This document shows positions 15,914 to 25,487 of a stretch of 64,000 bases of DNA, one piece after another. Origin of the DNA: Nodosilinea sp. PGN35. Its GTDB lineage: Bacteria > Cyanobacteriota > Cyanobacteriia > Phormidesmidales > Phormidesmidaceae. A model generated the notes under the pieces. The model saw only the letters and a program-made list of their open reading frames with translations, was not told the origin of the DNA and made no database searches. Each line of letters opens with the position of its first letter. Position 1 is the first letter of the stretch. The DNA is taken from the NCBI RefSeq assembly GCF_029109325.1, contig NZ_JAQKQJ010000015.1, forward strand, positions 462,820-526,819, in the 5' to 3' direction. Position numbers and translations under genes: made by a program.

Positions 15914-18900
15914 ATGACTATTCGCACTCTCTTTGATCCCAATCGGGGGCTGGATCGGCCCATTGAAAAAGTGATCACCTTCGCGGCTAAGCAGGAGGCG
16001 CGGCTGAAGGCTGAGATTCTTGAATACGTCGTCACCGATAGCATTGAGGATCAGTTTCGCAAGCTGCTGGAGCGGATGCAGCTGGCGATGGAAGCGGGCG
16101 GTGAGAATGAAACCGGGGTCTGGGTCTCGGGCTTCTATGGCTCCGGCAAAAGTTCGCTGACCAAGTACCTGGGCTTTGCCTTTGACGATCGCGTCCAGCT
16201 CGATCAGGTGCCGTTTCTCAAATATTTGCAGGATCGCTTCAATACTCCCCAGGTGAAGGCACTGTTGGGCACCGTGGCTCAGCGGTTTCCGGCGGCGGTG
16301 GTCATGCTGGATCTGGCCAGCGAGATGCTGGCTGGAGCCACCATGGAAGATGTTTCGACGGTGCTCTACTACAAGGTGCTGGAGTGGGCAGGCTATTCGC
16401 GCAATCTAAAGGTGGCTACCCTAGAGCGCAGAATTGAGCAAGACGAACGCACTGAGGAGTTTGAGGCGACGGTCAAAGCCCAAATACCGGGTATGACCTG
16501 GGCCGACATCCGAAACGACCCCTTGGCGGTGGATGCTCTGATTCCGCAGCTGGCCCACGAGATGTATCCAGCCCTGTTCCCCACGCCCAGTGCCTTTAGC
16601 TCCAGTACAGACGGGTTCTTTCAGTTCGAGAAAGACCGCGTCAGCGAGATGATTGACCTGATTCGGCGCAAGAGCGGTAAGCAGCACATTCTCTTCATCA
16701 TCGATGAGGTGGGGCAGTACATTGCCTCGCGAGACAACCTGATTCTGAACCTGGACGGCCTGGCCAAAAACATCAAAGGCCAGGGAGATGGCAAAGTCTG
16801 GATCCTGGCGACGGCTCAGCAAACCCTAACCGAGGATGACCCACGGGCCTCTCTAAATTCTGACAAGCTCTACAAGCTCAAAGACCGTTTCCCCATCCAG
16901 GTTGACCTGGAAGCCAGCGACATTAAAGAGATTTGCTATCGTCGCCTGCTGGGGAAATCACCCAGCGGTGAAGATGCTCTGGGGCAGCTCTTTGATACCC
17001 ATGGCCAGGCGCTGCGCCACAATACCAAGCTAAAAGACGCCAAGTTCTACAGCGCCGACTTCGATCGCACCACTTTCATCAACCTCTATCCCTTTCTGCC
17101 TGCCCACTTTGATATCTTGCTCAGGCTGCTGGGGGCATTGGCTAAGTCTACCGGGGGCGTGGGTCTGCGGTCAGCGATCAAAGTCATTCAAGACATTTTG
17201 ATTGAGGAGCACAACGGTCAGCCGCCGGTCGCCGATCGCACCGTTGGCTGGCTGGCCACCACGGTCACCCTCTACGACTCCCTAGAAAAAGACATTCGGC
17301 GAGCCTTCCCCTCCATCCACTATGCCGCCGAAACTACTTGCGCCTTCTATAGCGATAAGCCTTTGCATCAGGAGGTGGCCAAGTCGATCGCGGTGCTGCA
17401 AATTCTCGGCAACCTGCCCATCACGGTCGAGAATGTCGCCAGCTTGATGCATCCCTCGGTGGATGGGGCATCTCGGCTGGAGCCGGTGCGCCAGGCTGTC
17501 GAAGCAATGTTGCAAGAGCCCCAGGTGCCCCTGAGTGAGAAGGAAGGCGCACTCAGCTTCTTGAGCGAAAAGCTACGGGAGATTGACGTTGAGCGATCGG
17601 AAATGGCCCTCCGTTCCGTCGATGTTCGCAGCATTCTCAATGGAGCCCTCCGAGAGAGCTTTGCCCCTTTGCCTCGGGCCACGCTGCTGGGCAGTTTGCA
17701 GGTGTCTACGGGGCTCAAGGTGCTCTCTGGCAGCAGTGTCCAGGGTTTGGCGGGCGACCAGCATCCGGTGCAAACCCTGGTGCAGTTTGTAGAGGCCACC
17801 GAATACGAGGCGGTGCGCTCGGCCACGGTTGAAGAGTCGCGGCAGAGGCAAGCTCAGACCACTATCTATGCCCTGGGGCGCACCGACCCGGAAGCCCAAG
17901 ACCTGGCGGAAGAAATTGACCGTTGCCAGCAGATTGATAGGCTTTATCGTAATGACCCTGATCAGGAAGTGCGGGACTACTGCAAAAACCAAAGTGATCG
18001 CGCCGATCGCCTCAAAATTACCCTACAGCAGAAGCTTCAGCAGTCTCTCTACGGCGGCTCCTTTGTCTTTCGAGGACAAATGACTGGGGTTTCTACCCTG
18101 GGTCAAGACCTATTGGAGTCGGCCCGTAAGCAGTTGAGCGAAGTGGTTGAGCAGGTCTTTGACCGCTATGGCGAAGCGCCCACTCGGGTCGACACCAGCC
18201 AGGCCGAGAGGTTTTTGAAGCAAACTAATCTGTCGGCCATTACCTCAGCGCTGGATCCGCTAGATCTGGTGCAGGTGGTGAGTGGGCAGCCCCAGATTCA
18301 AACCAGCCAAAAGGCCATTGTCAGCATTCGCGACTATATCGATCGCAACGGCACCGTCGAAGGCAAGCGCCTGATCGACCACTTTGGCGATCCGCCCTTT
18401 GGCTGGTCACCGGATACCCTGCGCTACATTCTGGCGGCCATGCTGGTGGCTGGAGAAATTACCCTGAGAATTTCGGGCCGGGAAGTTAAGGCCGTGGGTC
18501 AGCAGGCCATTGATGCCCTTAAAACCAACAAGAGCTTCGGCAAAGTTGGGGTGGGCCTGCGCGATTACAAACCGCCGATGGAGGTACTGGGGCGGGCATG
18601 TGAACGCCTGACCGAGCTGCTGGGTGAGTCAGTCATTCCCCTAGAGCAAGAGATTTCTAAGGCGGCGCTGAAGCAGTTTCCCAAATATCAGCGGGACTTT
18701 AGCCCCCTCGGCGCTAAGCTAGCCGCCCTGGGGGTAGCCGGGGCCGATCGCCTGCGATCGCTCACCGACGAACTGGCAGAGGTGCTGTTGTCCGATGCCT
18801 CCGATGCCCCCGAGCGGTTGGGTGGAGAAGACTCGGCCCTGTACGAAAACCTGAAGTGGGCCAGGGAAGTGGCTAAAGCCCTCGATAATGGCCTAGAAAG

Positions 18901-19552
18901 CACCATCCGGCAGCTGCAAGAGCACCAGCGAGAGATTAAGCAGCTCCCCAATGCTGGGGTGCCCGCCACTCTACAGCAGGAGCTAGCGGAGGATCTGAGC
19001 CATCTAGAGCAGCGGCTGAACCGGGATGACTTTTATAGCCACGGTGCAGACTTCAACACGTTGCTGACCAAGATGCAGACCTGTGTGCGCGATGCGGTCA
19101 ACGCGCTGAGCGAGCAGCAGCAGCAGCGGGTGAAGCAGGGGGCCAAGGATCTAGAGTTGCTGCCCGACTGGCAGACCCTGACCGAAGAGGAGAAAAACAA
19201 CATCCGTGCCGAGCTAGACAAGCTGTTGAAGGGCTGCCCCGACAACCTGGCTGGTCTACGAGAGTTGATTGGGCGGGAATATTCGCTGAATATGACCCTG
19301 GAGCAGCAGAAGGGCAAAATTCAGCAGCTAGCCCAGAAACGACGGCAGGAACAAGCTCAACCAGTTCCCATTGCTGGAGGCTCCAGTGTCCGAGAACTCA
19401 TCCCCAAATTTGAGCGGTCTTTAACGGTTCCAGCTCGGATTCAGTCTGTAGAGGAGTTGGTTCGCCTACTGGCTCAGTTACAGGAGATTAAAGATTCCCT
19501 GGGAGGCTATGCCAAGATTGACATCTCTATCAGTGTCCAAGATCAGGAATAA
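15914..19552 (+). CDS. brxC: BREX P-loop ATPase BrxC
   Basis: 1,212 residues, the usual length for BrxC. Walker A is GFYGSGKSSLTKYLG (about 73-87) and a Walker B-type FIIDEVGQYIA lies near 265-275. The long C-terminal half is helical with Gln/Glu-rich coiled coil (about 990-1180). BrxC is an AAA-like ATPase required for BREX methylation and phage exclusion. The gene follows brxB by 32 bases and precedes pglX by 9 bases. Confidence 0.93.
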   Translation: MTIRTLFDPNRGLDRPIEKVITFAAKQEARLKAEILEYVVTDSIEDQFRKLLERMQLAMEAGGENETGVWVSGFYGSGKSSLTKYLGFAFDDRVQLDQVPFLKYLQDRFNTPQVKALLGTVAQRFPAAVVMLDLASEMLAGATMEDVSTVLYYKVLEWAGYSRNLKVATLERRIEQDERTEEFEATVKAQIPGMTWADIRNDPLAVDALIPQLAHEMYPALFPTPSAFSSSTDGFFQFEKDRVSEMIDLIRRKSGKQHILFIIDEVGQYIASRDNLILNLDGLAKNIKGQGDGKVWILATAQQTLTEDDPRASLNSDKLYKLKDRFPIQVDLEASDIKEICYRRLLGKSPSGEDALGQLFDTHGQALRHNTKLKDAKFYSADFDRTTFINLYPFLPAHFDILLRLLGALAKSTGGVGLRSAIKVIQDILIEEHNGQPPVADRTVGWLATTVTLYDSLEKDIRRAFPSIHYAAETTCAFYSDKPLHQEVAKSIAVLQILGNLPITVENVASLMHPSVDGASRLEPVRQAVEAMLQEPQVPLSEKEGALSFLSEKLREIDVERSEMALRSVDVRSILNGALRESFAPLPRATLLGSLQVSTGLKVLSGSSVQGLAGDQHPVQTLVQFVEATEYEAVRSATVEESRQRQAQTTIYALGRTDPEAQDLAEEIDRCQQIDRLYRNDPDQEVRDYCKNQSDRADRLKITLQQKLQQSLYGGSFVFRGQMTGVSTLGQDLLESARKQLSEVVEQVFDRYGEAPTRVDTSQAERFLKQTNLSAITSALDPLDLVQVVSGQPQIQTSQKAIVSIRDYIDRNGTVEGKRLIDHFGDPPFGWSPDTLRYILAAMLVAGEITLRISGREVKAVGQQAIDALKTNKSFGKVGVGLRDYKPPMEVLGRACERLTELLGESVIPLEQEISKAALKQFPKYQRDFSPLGAKLAALGVAGADRLRSLTDELAEVLLSDASDAPERLGGEDSALYENLKWAREVAKALDNGLESTIRQLQEHQREIKQLPNAGVPATLQQELAEDLSHLEQRLNRDDFYSHGADFNTLLTKMQTCVRDAVNALSEQQQQRVKQGAKDLELLPDWQTLTEEEKNNIRAELDKLLKGCPDNLAGLRELIGREYSLNMTLEQQKGKIQQLAQKRRQEQAQPVPIAGGSSVRELIPKFERSLTVPARIQSVEELVRLLAQLQEIKDSLGGYAKIDISISVQDQE

Positions 19553-19561
19553 CAGAGTTCC

Positions 19562-21616
19562 ATGGCGTTTGACCAAACGACTCGTAACCGTCTACAGCGG
19601 TTTGTCAGCGATACGCGATCGCTGCTAACTGAAGAGTTCACCCGCCAACTCCAGAATGACTATGGCTTAGATCCAGTCGCTGGGGGCATGACAGCGCTGG
19701 AGAACCTGGCCCATCTGGACGATGTGCGCCGGGAGACAGCCCGCATTTTACGGGTTACGCTGGCGCACTACCAGGCCAGCAGCCCAGATGCCGCCGTTAA
19801 AGACCTGCTAGAGCGGATTGTGCGGGAGCAGGCGTTTACGGTGCTAAACCGCCTGGCGGCGCTGCGGATGGCCGAGGCCCGTGAGCTGCTGATTGAATCG
19901 GTGGCGGCGGGGTATAGCTCAAAGGGGTTTCAGCTCTATGCTCGGCTGGCGGGTACAGGGCTGGGGGAAACGGGCGATGCCTACCGCTGCTACCTATTCA
20001 GTGTGTTTGATGAACTGGCGCTGGATCTGGCGGTGCTGTTCGATCGCTTTTCGCCCATGGGGCGGTTGTTTCCCCGCGAATCTGCCCTGCTGGACTTGCT
20101 GAAGCTGCTGAATGACCCGGAGCTGGCCGATCTGTGGGCCGAGGATGAAACCATCGGCTGGATCTATCAATACTTCAACTCCAAGGAAGAGCGGAAACAA
20201 ATGCGGGACGCCTCGGCAGCTCCCCGCAATAGCCGAGAACTGGCGGTGCGCAACCAGTTTTTTACCCCCCGCTATGTGGTGGAGTTTTTGGTAGACAACA
20301 CCCTGGGCCGCCTCTGGTACGAGATGACCCAGGGCGAAACGGCTTTGAAAGAGAGCTGCCAGTATCTGGTACGGCGATCGACAGAGATTTTTTTGGCAGA
20401 GGGGGAAACCCCTCCAGAGCCAACCGATACAGAGGAGGAGTTGAGCCAGGTAGACCTGCTGAAGCAGCCAGTCCATATTCCCTTTCGGCCTCTGAAAGAT
20501 CCTAGGGAGCTGCGGATGCTCGACCCGGCCTGCGGCTCGATGCATTTTGGCCTGTATGCCTTCGATCTGTACGAGCGCATCTATGAGGAAGCCTGGGAAC
20601 TGGAGCAGCAGTCTCGACAGTTGACGCGCAGTGGTGAACTGAAGCCGCTGGCAGAAACCTATGACAGTAAAGAGGCCTTCCTGCGAGATGTGCCGCGTCT
20701 CATCATTGAACACAACATTCACGGCGTAGATATTGACCCCCGTGCGGCTCAAATTGCGGGGTTGTCGCTGTGGCTGCGATCGCAAAAAAGCTGGCAAGCC
20801 CAGGGGCTCAAGCCCAAAGACCGGCCTCAAATTAAGCGCTCTAACATTGTCTGTGCTGAACCGATGCCTGGCGAAGAGGCGCTACTGAGCGAGTTCATTG
20901 AGACTCACCTCTCGGCCACAGCGGAGCAGCAGCTGGTGGGGCAGTTGGTGCGGCGGGTGTTTGCCGCGATGACGCTGGCTGGGGAAGCGGGATCGCTATT
21001 GCAAATCGAGCGAGAAATCAGCGACGACATTCAAGCAGCTAAGCAGCAGTGGCTCAACCGCCCTGAAGGTGAGCAGCTCAAGCTACTTGAGCTAGAGACC
21101 GATCGGCCCAGGCAGCAAAGTCTGCCCCTGTCGGTAGAGGACATCACCGACGATCGCTTTTGGCTCAAAATCGAAGACGAAATCTACACTGCCCTAGAGC
21201 GCTATGCCGCTACTGCCGAAGGGGCTGGACGGTTTCAGCGGCGATTGTTTGCTGAGGATGCGGCCCGTGGGTTTGCTTTTATCGACCTGTGCCGCAAGCG
21301 CTACAGCGTCATGCTGATGAATCCGCCCTTTGGAGCCGGGAGCCTGCAAACTAAGTCGATGCTGGCGGTGGCTTACCCGCGCACCAAAAATGATGTCTAT
21401 GCCGCCTTTGTGGAGCGGGGGCTGCACCTGTTGGAGGTGGGGGGCAACCTGGGGGCGATTACTTCGCGGACGGGGTTCTTTCTGTCGTCGTTCCAAAAAT
21501 GGCGGGAGGAGATTTTGCTAAAAGAGGCTCAGCCGACGGTGTTTGCTGACCTGGGCTATGGCGTGCTGGATGCAGCTATGGTGGAGACGGCGGCCTATTG
21601 TTTGGTGAAGAAGTAG
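19562..21616 (+). CDS. pglX: PglX BREX adenine-specific DNA methyltransferase, N-terminal half
   Basis: 684 residues containing the whole methylase catalytic core: SAM motif DPACGSMHFG (about 320-329) and the N6-adenine motif MNPPFG (about 585-590). It ends at AAMVETAAYCLVKK, just where full-length PglX (about 1,200 residues) would pass into its C-terminal target-recognition part. That part is encoded separately at 22288-24372. Between them lies a ParDE-like toxin-antitoxin pair. The two halves lie in different frames and both retain clean composition, so the split looks stable rather than freshly broken. Whether the halves assemble is unknown. Confidence 0.9.
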   Translation: MAFDQTTRNRLQRFVSDTRSLLTEEFTRQLQNDYGLDPVAGGMTALENLAHLDDVRRETARILRVTLAHYQASSPDAAVKDLLERIVREQAFTVLNRLAALRMAEARELLIESVAAGYSSKGFQLYARLAGTGLGETGDAYRCYLFSVFDELALDLAVLFDRFSPMGRLFPRESALLDLLKLLNDPELADLWAEDETIGWIYQYFNSKEERKQMRDASAAPRNSRELAVRNQFFTPRYVVEFLVDNTLGRLWYEMTQGETALKESCQYLVRRSTEIFLAEGETPPEPTDTEEELSQVDLLKQPVHIPFRPLKDPRELRMLDPACGSMHFGLYAFDLYERIYEEAWELEQQSRQLTRSGELKPLAETYDSKEAFLRDVPRLIIEHNIHGVDIDPRAAQIAGLSLWLRSQKSWQAQGLKPKDRPQIKRSNIVCAEPMPGEEALLSEFIETHLSATAEQQLVGQLVRRVFAAMTLAGEAGSLLQIEREISDDIQAAKQQWLNRPEGEQLKLLELETDRPRQQSLPLSVEDITDDRFWLKIEDEIYTALERYAATAEGAGRFQRRLFAEDAARGFAFIDLCRKRYSVMLMNPPFGAGSLQTKSMLAVAYPRTKNDVYAAFVERGLHLLEVGGNLGAITSRTGFFLSSFQKWREEILLKEAQPTVFADLGYGVLDAAMVETAAYCLVKK

Positions 21617-21722
21617 GTGGGCAAGGGGCAGTGATCAACGGAATAGTAGACAGTAAGCGGTAAGCAGCAGGCGGTTAAAATCGAAGCACGGATCACAGAC
21701 CACTTTTATCTCTACTGACATT

Positions 21723-21989
21723 ATGACGATCGCACTCACGAACACACAAGAACAATTGATTGACCGCTTGGTCAACTCAGGTCGTTATGGCAGTGCTTCT
21801 GAAGCATTAGATGCTGCATTGCAATTGTTAGAAGAACGGGAGCGTCGTTATGCCGAGTGGCTGGAGGAAATTCGGCAAAAAGTGCAGGTTGGTCTGGATG
21901 AGTTGGAACGCGGCGAAGGGATTGATGGTGAAATTGTGATGGAGCGGTTGCGCGAAAAATTGCGGAATGCGCGTGAGTCAGCTTCATGA
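21723..21989 (+). CDS. ParD/CopG-like ribbon-helix-helix antitoxin
   Basis: 88 residues. The N-terminus (TIALTNTQEQLIDRLVNSGRYGSASEALDAALQ) is a ParD-type ribbon-helix-helix; the C-terminus is charged and helical, the usual toxin-binding part. Its stop overlaps the toxin start as ATGA (21986-21989). It lies 106 bases after the pglX N-terminal gene, and this gap probably carries the module's own promoter. Confidence 0.85.
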   Translation: MTIALTNTQEQLIDRLVNSGRYGSASEALDAALQLLEERERRYAEWLEEIRQKVQVGLDELERGEGIDGEIVMERLREKLRNARESAS

Positions 21990-22291
21990 GCCGTTATAGC
22001 ATTTCACCAACTGCCAGTCGAGACCTTGAAGAAATCATTGATTATTTCGCAGCACGGGATATTGATGCCGGAGAACGCTTTATTACAGAGTTCAATAAAA
22101 AATGTCGGAACCTGGTTCAGTTTCCCAACTTGGGGCGAAGTTATACAGAGCTTGCACCTTCCCTCAGGGGACTTGCTCTGGATGGCTACATCATCCTTTA
22201 CAAACCGATTGACGATGGAATTGAAATCGTTCGGGTTGTAAGTGGCTATCGAGATTTGCCTACCCTGCTTTCACCACCGGATGCCCCATGA
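21986..22291 (+). CDS. ParE/RelE-superfamily toxin
   Basis: 101 residues with the ParE layout: YSISPTASRDLEEIIDYFAARD, then NLGRSYTELAPSLRGLALDGYIILYKPIDDGIEIVRVVSGYRDL. The closing R...G.RDL block is typical. ParE toxins poison DNA gyrase; the target of this one is inferred from family. Its stop codon overlaps the start of the pglX C-terminal half as ATGA, so toxin and methylase half are translationally coupled. Confidence 0.85.
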   Translation: MSRYSISPTASRDLEEIIDYFAARDIDAGERFITEFNKKCRNLVQFPNLGRSYTELAPSLRGLALDGYIILYKPIDDGIEIVRVVSGYRDLPTLLSPPDAP

Positions 22292-24372
22292 CAATCTTCT
22301 TTCGCCTGCTCGATGCCGAAGACAAAGGCACCAATCTACAAGAAGCTATTGCTGCTCTGCCGCAGAACCCGACGCCAGAAGCGTTTGCGGTGGATCCTGA
22401 GTCATTTGAGCAAGTTTCAGGAACTCCTTTTGCTTATTGGGTGAGTACAAAAACGTTTGAGTTATTTAGAGAATTCTCTCCATTTGAAGTGGGAGATAGA
22501 AAAGTCAGAGTAGGTTTGCAAACGTCCGATGACTTTAGATTTGTTAGAAATCATTGGGAAGCACCTATTGATAGTATTGTTAGCGGAAGCTTAAGCTTGA
22601 CACCTGACGAATTTCGAGCAAAAACTTTTAACGAGAATAGGCTTTGGGTTCCTTTAGCTAAGGGTGGCGATTACTCGCCTTATTATGCTGATCTTCATCT
22701 TGTAGTCAATTGGGGAAATGATGGAGAAGAAGTAAAAAATTGGGTTGTTTCTAATGCATCAGACCCTACGACAACTCATTGGTCAAGGAATGTGAGATCA
22801 GCAGATATCTACTTCAAGGAAGGATTAACTTGGACACATAGGACAACACGGGCATTTAGTATCCGTGTCCTCCCAAGAGGTTGTGTGATTGGAGTAAAAG
22901 GTCCGGCAGCCTATACTCAAGAGCCTCTTTATTGGCTAGGGATTCTTCAATCAAGTATTTTTAGAGCTTTGATTGAACTTCAGGTGGCAGCAGCAGATAC
23001 AGCAGCGAGATCATATGACGTTGGTCTCATACAGCGAACCCCTGCTCCACCTATTTCATCCGACTTTCAAGAATTCCTTACTTCTCATACAACTCGCGCT
23101 TGGTCACTCAAACGCAACCTCGACACCATCACCCAAACCTCCCACGCCTTTATCCTCCCCGCCCTGCTGCAAGTTCAGGGTGCCACCCTCAGCCAGCGTG
23201 CCCAAGCCTGGGCCACTACCGTCGCCACCACCGAGCAAGAGCTAGCCCAAATCCAAGCCGAAATCGACGCCCTGGCCTTTGACCTCTACGGCATCAGCCC
23301 CGAAGAAGTCGGCGCAAACAATCCTATGAGCGCAGCCGCAACCGCAGACAGCTCCCCGAGCGACATCGAAGAGGAAGACGAAGACGACACCACCGAATCC
23401 GCCGATCTCCCCTCCCTCGTCCACGGCCTGATCGAATACGCCCTCGGCGTTGCCCTCGGTCGCTTTGACCTCCGCCTCGCCACTGGCGAACATCCCCACC
23501 CCCCCGAACCCGAACCCTTCGATCCTCTCCCCGCCTGCTCCCCCGGCATGTTGGTCACCGCCGATGGCTTACCCCCCACTTCTACCGAAGCACTGCCTCC
23601 CAACTACCCCATCGACATCCCCTTCAACGGCATCCTCGTAGACGACGAAGGCCACCCCAGCGACATCATTGCCTCCATCCGCCAGGTGCTCGACCTGATC
23701 TGGGGCGATCAGGTGGGCGACATCGAGCAAGAAGCCTGCCAAATCCTCAGAGTCACCAGCCTGCGCGACTACATCGCCAAACCTAGCGCATTCTTCGCCG
23801 AGCACCTCAGCCGCTACTCCAAAAGCCGCCGCCAGGCTCCTATCTATTGGCCCCTCTCCACTCGCTCCGGCGGTTACACCCTCTGGCTCTACTACCACCG
23901 CCTCACCGACCAAACCCTCTACACCTGCATCAACGACTTTGTAGAGCCCAAACTGCACCAGGTCAACCAAGCCACCACCCAGCTCCGCAGCCAAACCAGC
24001 CGCACCCGCGACGAAGACAAACGCCTCGAAACCCTCCAAATCCTAGAGCTAGAACTCATCGACTTCCGCGATGAACTACTTCGCATCGCCCAGCTCCCCT
24101 GCAAACCCAACCTCAACGACGGCGTCCAAATCACCGCCGCCCCCCTCTGGCCCCTCTTTGGCCTCAAAAAGTGGCAAACCAAACTCAAAGACACCTGGAA
24201 GAAGCTCGAAAAAGGCGACTACGACTGGGCACACCTGGCCTACAGCATCTGGCCAGACCGCGTGCGCGCGAAGTGTAAGGGGGATAAGTCGCTGGCGATC
24301 GCCCACGACCTCGAAACCCTCTACGAAGCCCCGCCCGAGAAAACACAGAGCAGCCGTCGTAAGCGTAAGTAA
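22288..24372 (+). CDS. pglX: PglX BREX methyltransferase, C-terminal (target-recognition) half
   Basis: 694 residues beginning TIFFRLLDAEDKG, which picks up PglX homology immediately after the point where the N-terminal half stops. There is no methylase motif here; this part should carry the target-recognition and C-terminal domains. The 5' third (about 22430-23100) is AT-rich and codon-poor in C, while the rest (23100 on) is strikingly C-rich. This suggests the recognition segment was replaced by recombination. The ATG overlaps the toxin stop (ATGA), so expression probably depends on translation of the toxin gene. Confidence 0.85.
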   Translation: MTIFFRLLDAEDKGTNLQEAIAALPQNPTPEAFAVDPESFEQVSGTPFAYWVSTKTFELFREFSPFEVGDRKVRVGLQTSDDFRFVRNHWEAPIDSIVSGSLSLTPDEFRAKTFNENRLWVPLAKGGDYSPYYADLHLVVNWGNDGEEVKNWVVSNASDPTTTHWSRNVRSADIYFKEGLTWTHRTTRAFSIRVLPRGCVIGVKGPAAYTQEPLYWLGILQSSIFRALIELQVAAADTAARSYDVGLIQRTPAPPISSDFQEFLTSHTTRAWSLKRNLDTITQTSHAFILPALLQVQGATLSQRAQAWATTVATTEQELAQIQAEIDALAFDLYGISPEEVGANNPMSAAATADSSPSDIEEEDEDDTTESADLPSLVHGLIEYALGVALGRFDLRLATGEHPHPPEPEPFDPLPACSPGMLVTADGLPPTSTEALPPNYPIDIPFNGILVDDEGHPSDIIASIRQVLDLIWGDQVGDIEQEACQILRVTSLRDYIAKPSAFFAEHLSRYSKSRRQAPIYWPLSTRSGGYTLWLYYHRLTDQTLYTCINDFVEPKLHQVNQATTQLRSQTSRTRDEDKRLETLQILELELIDFRDELLRIAQLPCKPNLNDGVQITAAPLWPLFGLKKWQTKLKDTWKKLEKGDYDWAHLAYSIWPDRVRAKCKGDKSLAIAHDLETLYEAPPEKTQSSRRKRK

Positions 24373-24394
24373 AGCAGATAGGGCATTTTGCCCG

Positions 24395-25039
24395 ATGGCG
24401 GATACTATAGACTCAGCATCTATCAAACCTAGGCTTATGACTGGTAATGCCAACGACCCTAATCAGGCAAATGGGCCGCTAGCCTTTCTTAGTTCATTTT
24501 GGGCTGACCTATCCAAGCAAGACAAAATTATTCTTGGTGCTCCCTCTGTTCTTCTCATCACAGTCCTTTGGACGTTAGAGAAATTTCCAGAGGAGCTTAA
24601 ATCTCTAGCGGTTATAACTGCTGTATGCATCTTTGTGATTGCATGGTTAATTGTCCTCGCAGCCCAGTGGAGGAGAAGTAGAAATCGCAATTACTCCTTA
24701 GTTCGCGAAAGAGATTTAATCATAGAAAACTGGAATACTCGATACGAACAGATGCATGAGCTTAGGAAAAGAGTAACTAAAATTCAACGAGACTTAGAGT
24801 CTTTAGTGCAGGAGGGGAGGCTAGAGCCACAAAACCAATCCTTAATCGACCTCAGCGCATTGGTTGCAGAAATCGACAAGTACATAGACACAACCAATCG
24901 CAGAGTCTTAGAAATTGAGCAATCCGAAGAAGTGGTTAACACTCCTGAAGAAAATCAAGACCTTATTGACATGCTCAAGAGCCAAGCACCCATTGAGACT
25001 ATTCACGAGAGCGTTTCTAATCCCTCAATTTCTGACTAA
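24395..25039 (+). CDS. Unknown membrane protein with coiled coil, BREX cargo
   Basis: 214 residues from the ATG at 24395. Two adjacent membrane helices (about 47-63 and 72-94) are followed by a basic segment (RRSRNRN) and a long coiled coil (about 105-190) with acidic residues at the end. No family recognised. It follows the pglX C-terminal gene by 22 bases on the same strand and lies in the variable interval before pglZ. A membrane-anchored accessory, such as an effector or sensor, is possible but unproven. Its end overlaps the next gene, on the other strand, by 23 bases. Confidence 0.6.
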   Translation: MADTIDSASIKPRLMTGNANDPNQANGPLAFLSSFWADLSKQDKIILGAPSVLLITVLWTLEKFPEELKSLAVITAVCIFVIAWLIVLAAQWRRSRNRNYSLVRERDLIIENWNTRYEQMHELRKRVTKIQRDLESLVQEGRLEPQNQSLIDLSALVAEIDKYIDTTNRRVLEIEQSEEVVNTPEENQDLIDMLKSQAPIETIHESVSNPSISD

Positions 25040-25487
25040 ATGCCTTGGCTAAGTATTCATAGTAATGAGCAGCTGCGGGTACACTGCCACTCTTAGCTCT
25101 ATATTGAAAAACCTGTATGAAAATATTTCTGGGATGACCAAGTTCAGCTTTTACGCCTGCCTTCATGAACGGTCGAACGCCCCATTTATCAAGCACATCG
25201 TATGTGCCAGCAATCATGGCATGTTTCACCAACTCATCGAAGTAAGTTGCAGCCTCGCCTTCACTACCTCTAGGAATTAAACACCCTTGCCGGTGAAGAT
25301 TGTCAAAAAGTTCATCAAGACGTTTGAGGTAGGCTGCTGAGCCCAACGCATAGTTAGTTTGCTCTTCAAGAAGTTTTTCCCGACATTTAGCCAAGTTTTG
25401 TTTGACCGTAGGAGCCGCTTGGCAATTCACGTGCTGAATCTGGCGTTCTAAAGCATCCATGGCGTTTCTAAATTGATTCCAGTCCAT
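25017..25487 (-). CDS. Unknown protein on the opposite strand within the BREX locus
   Basis: 156 residues, mostly helical, no membrane segment. The first 75 residues look like a helical bundle; the rest contains YFDELVKHAMIAGTYDVLDKWG and a C-terminal SVPAAAHYYEYLAKAF. Natural composition and a clean ATG at 25487 support a real gene. It is the only minus-strand gene between 14022 and 34649 and converges with the membrane protein gene. No function is recognised. Confidence 0.5.
   Translation of the reverse strand: MDWNQFRNAMDALERQIQHVNCQAAPTVKQNLAKCREKLLEEQTNYALGSAAYLKRLDELFDNLHRQGCLIPRGSEGEAATYFDELVKHAMIAGTYDVLDKWGVRPFMKAGVKAELGHPRNIFIQVFQYRAKSGSVPAAAHYYEYLAKAFSQKLRD

Noticed and set aside
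23569..24039. Long Gly/Val/Glu-rich minus-strand ORF in pglX
   Set aside because: Shadow of the C-rich codon use of pglX; composition is unnatural.
19562..24372. pglX split as a simple sequencing frameshift
   Set aside because: Two complete, well-formed toxin-antitoxin genes lie between the halves; a frameshift cannot explain about 670 extra bases.
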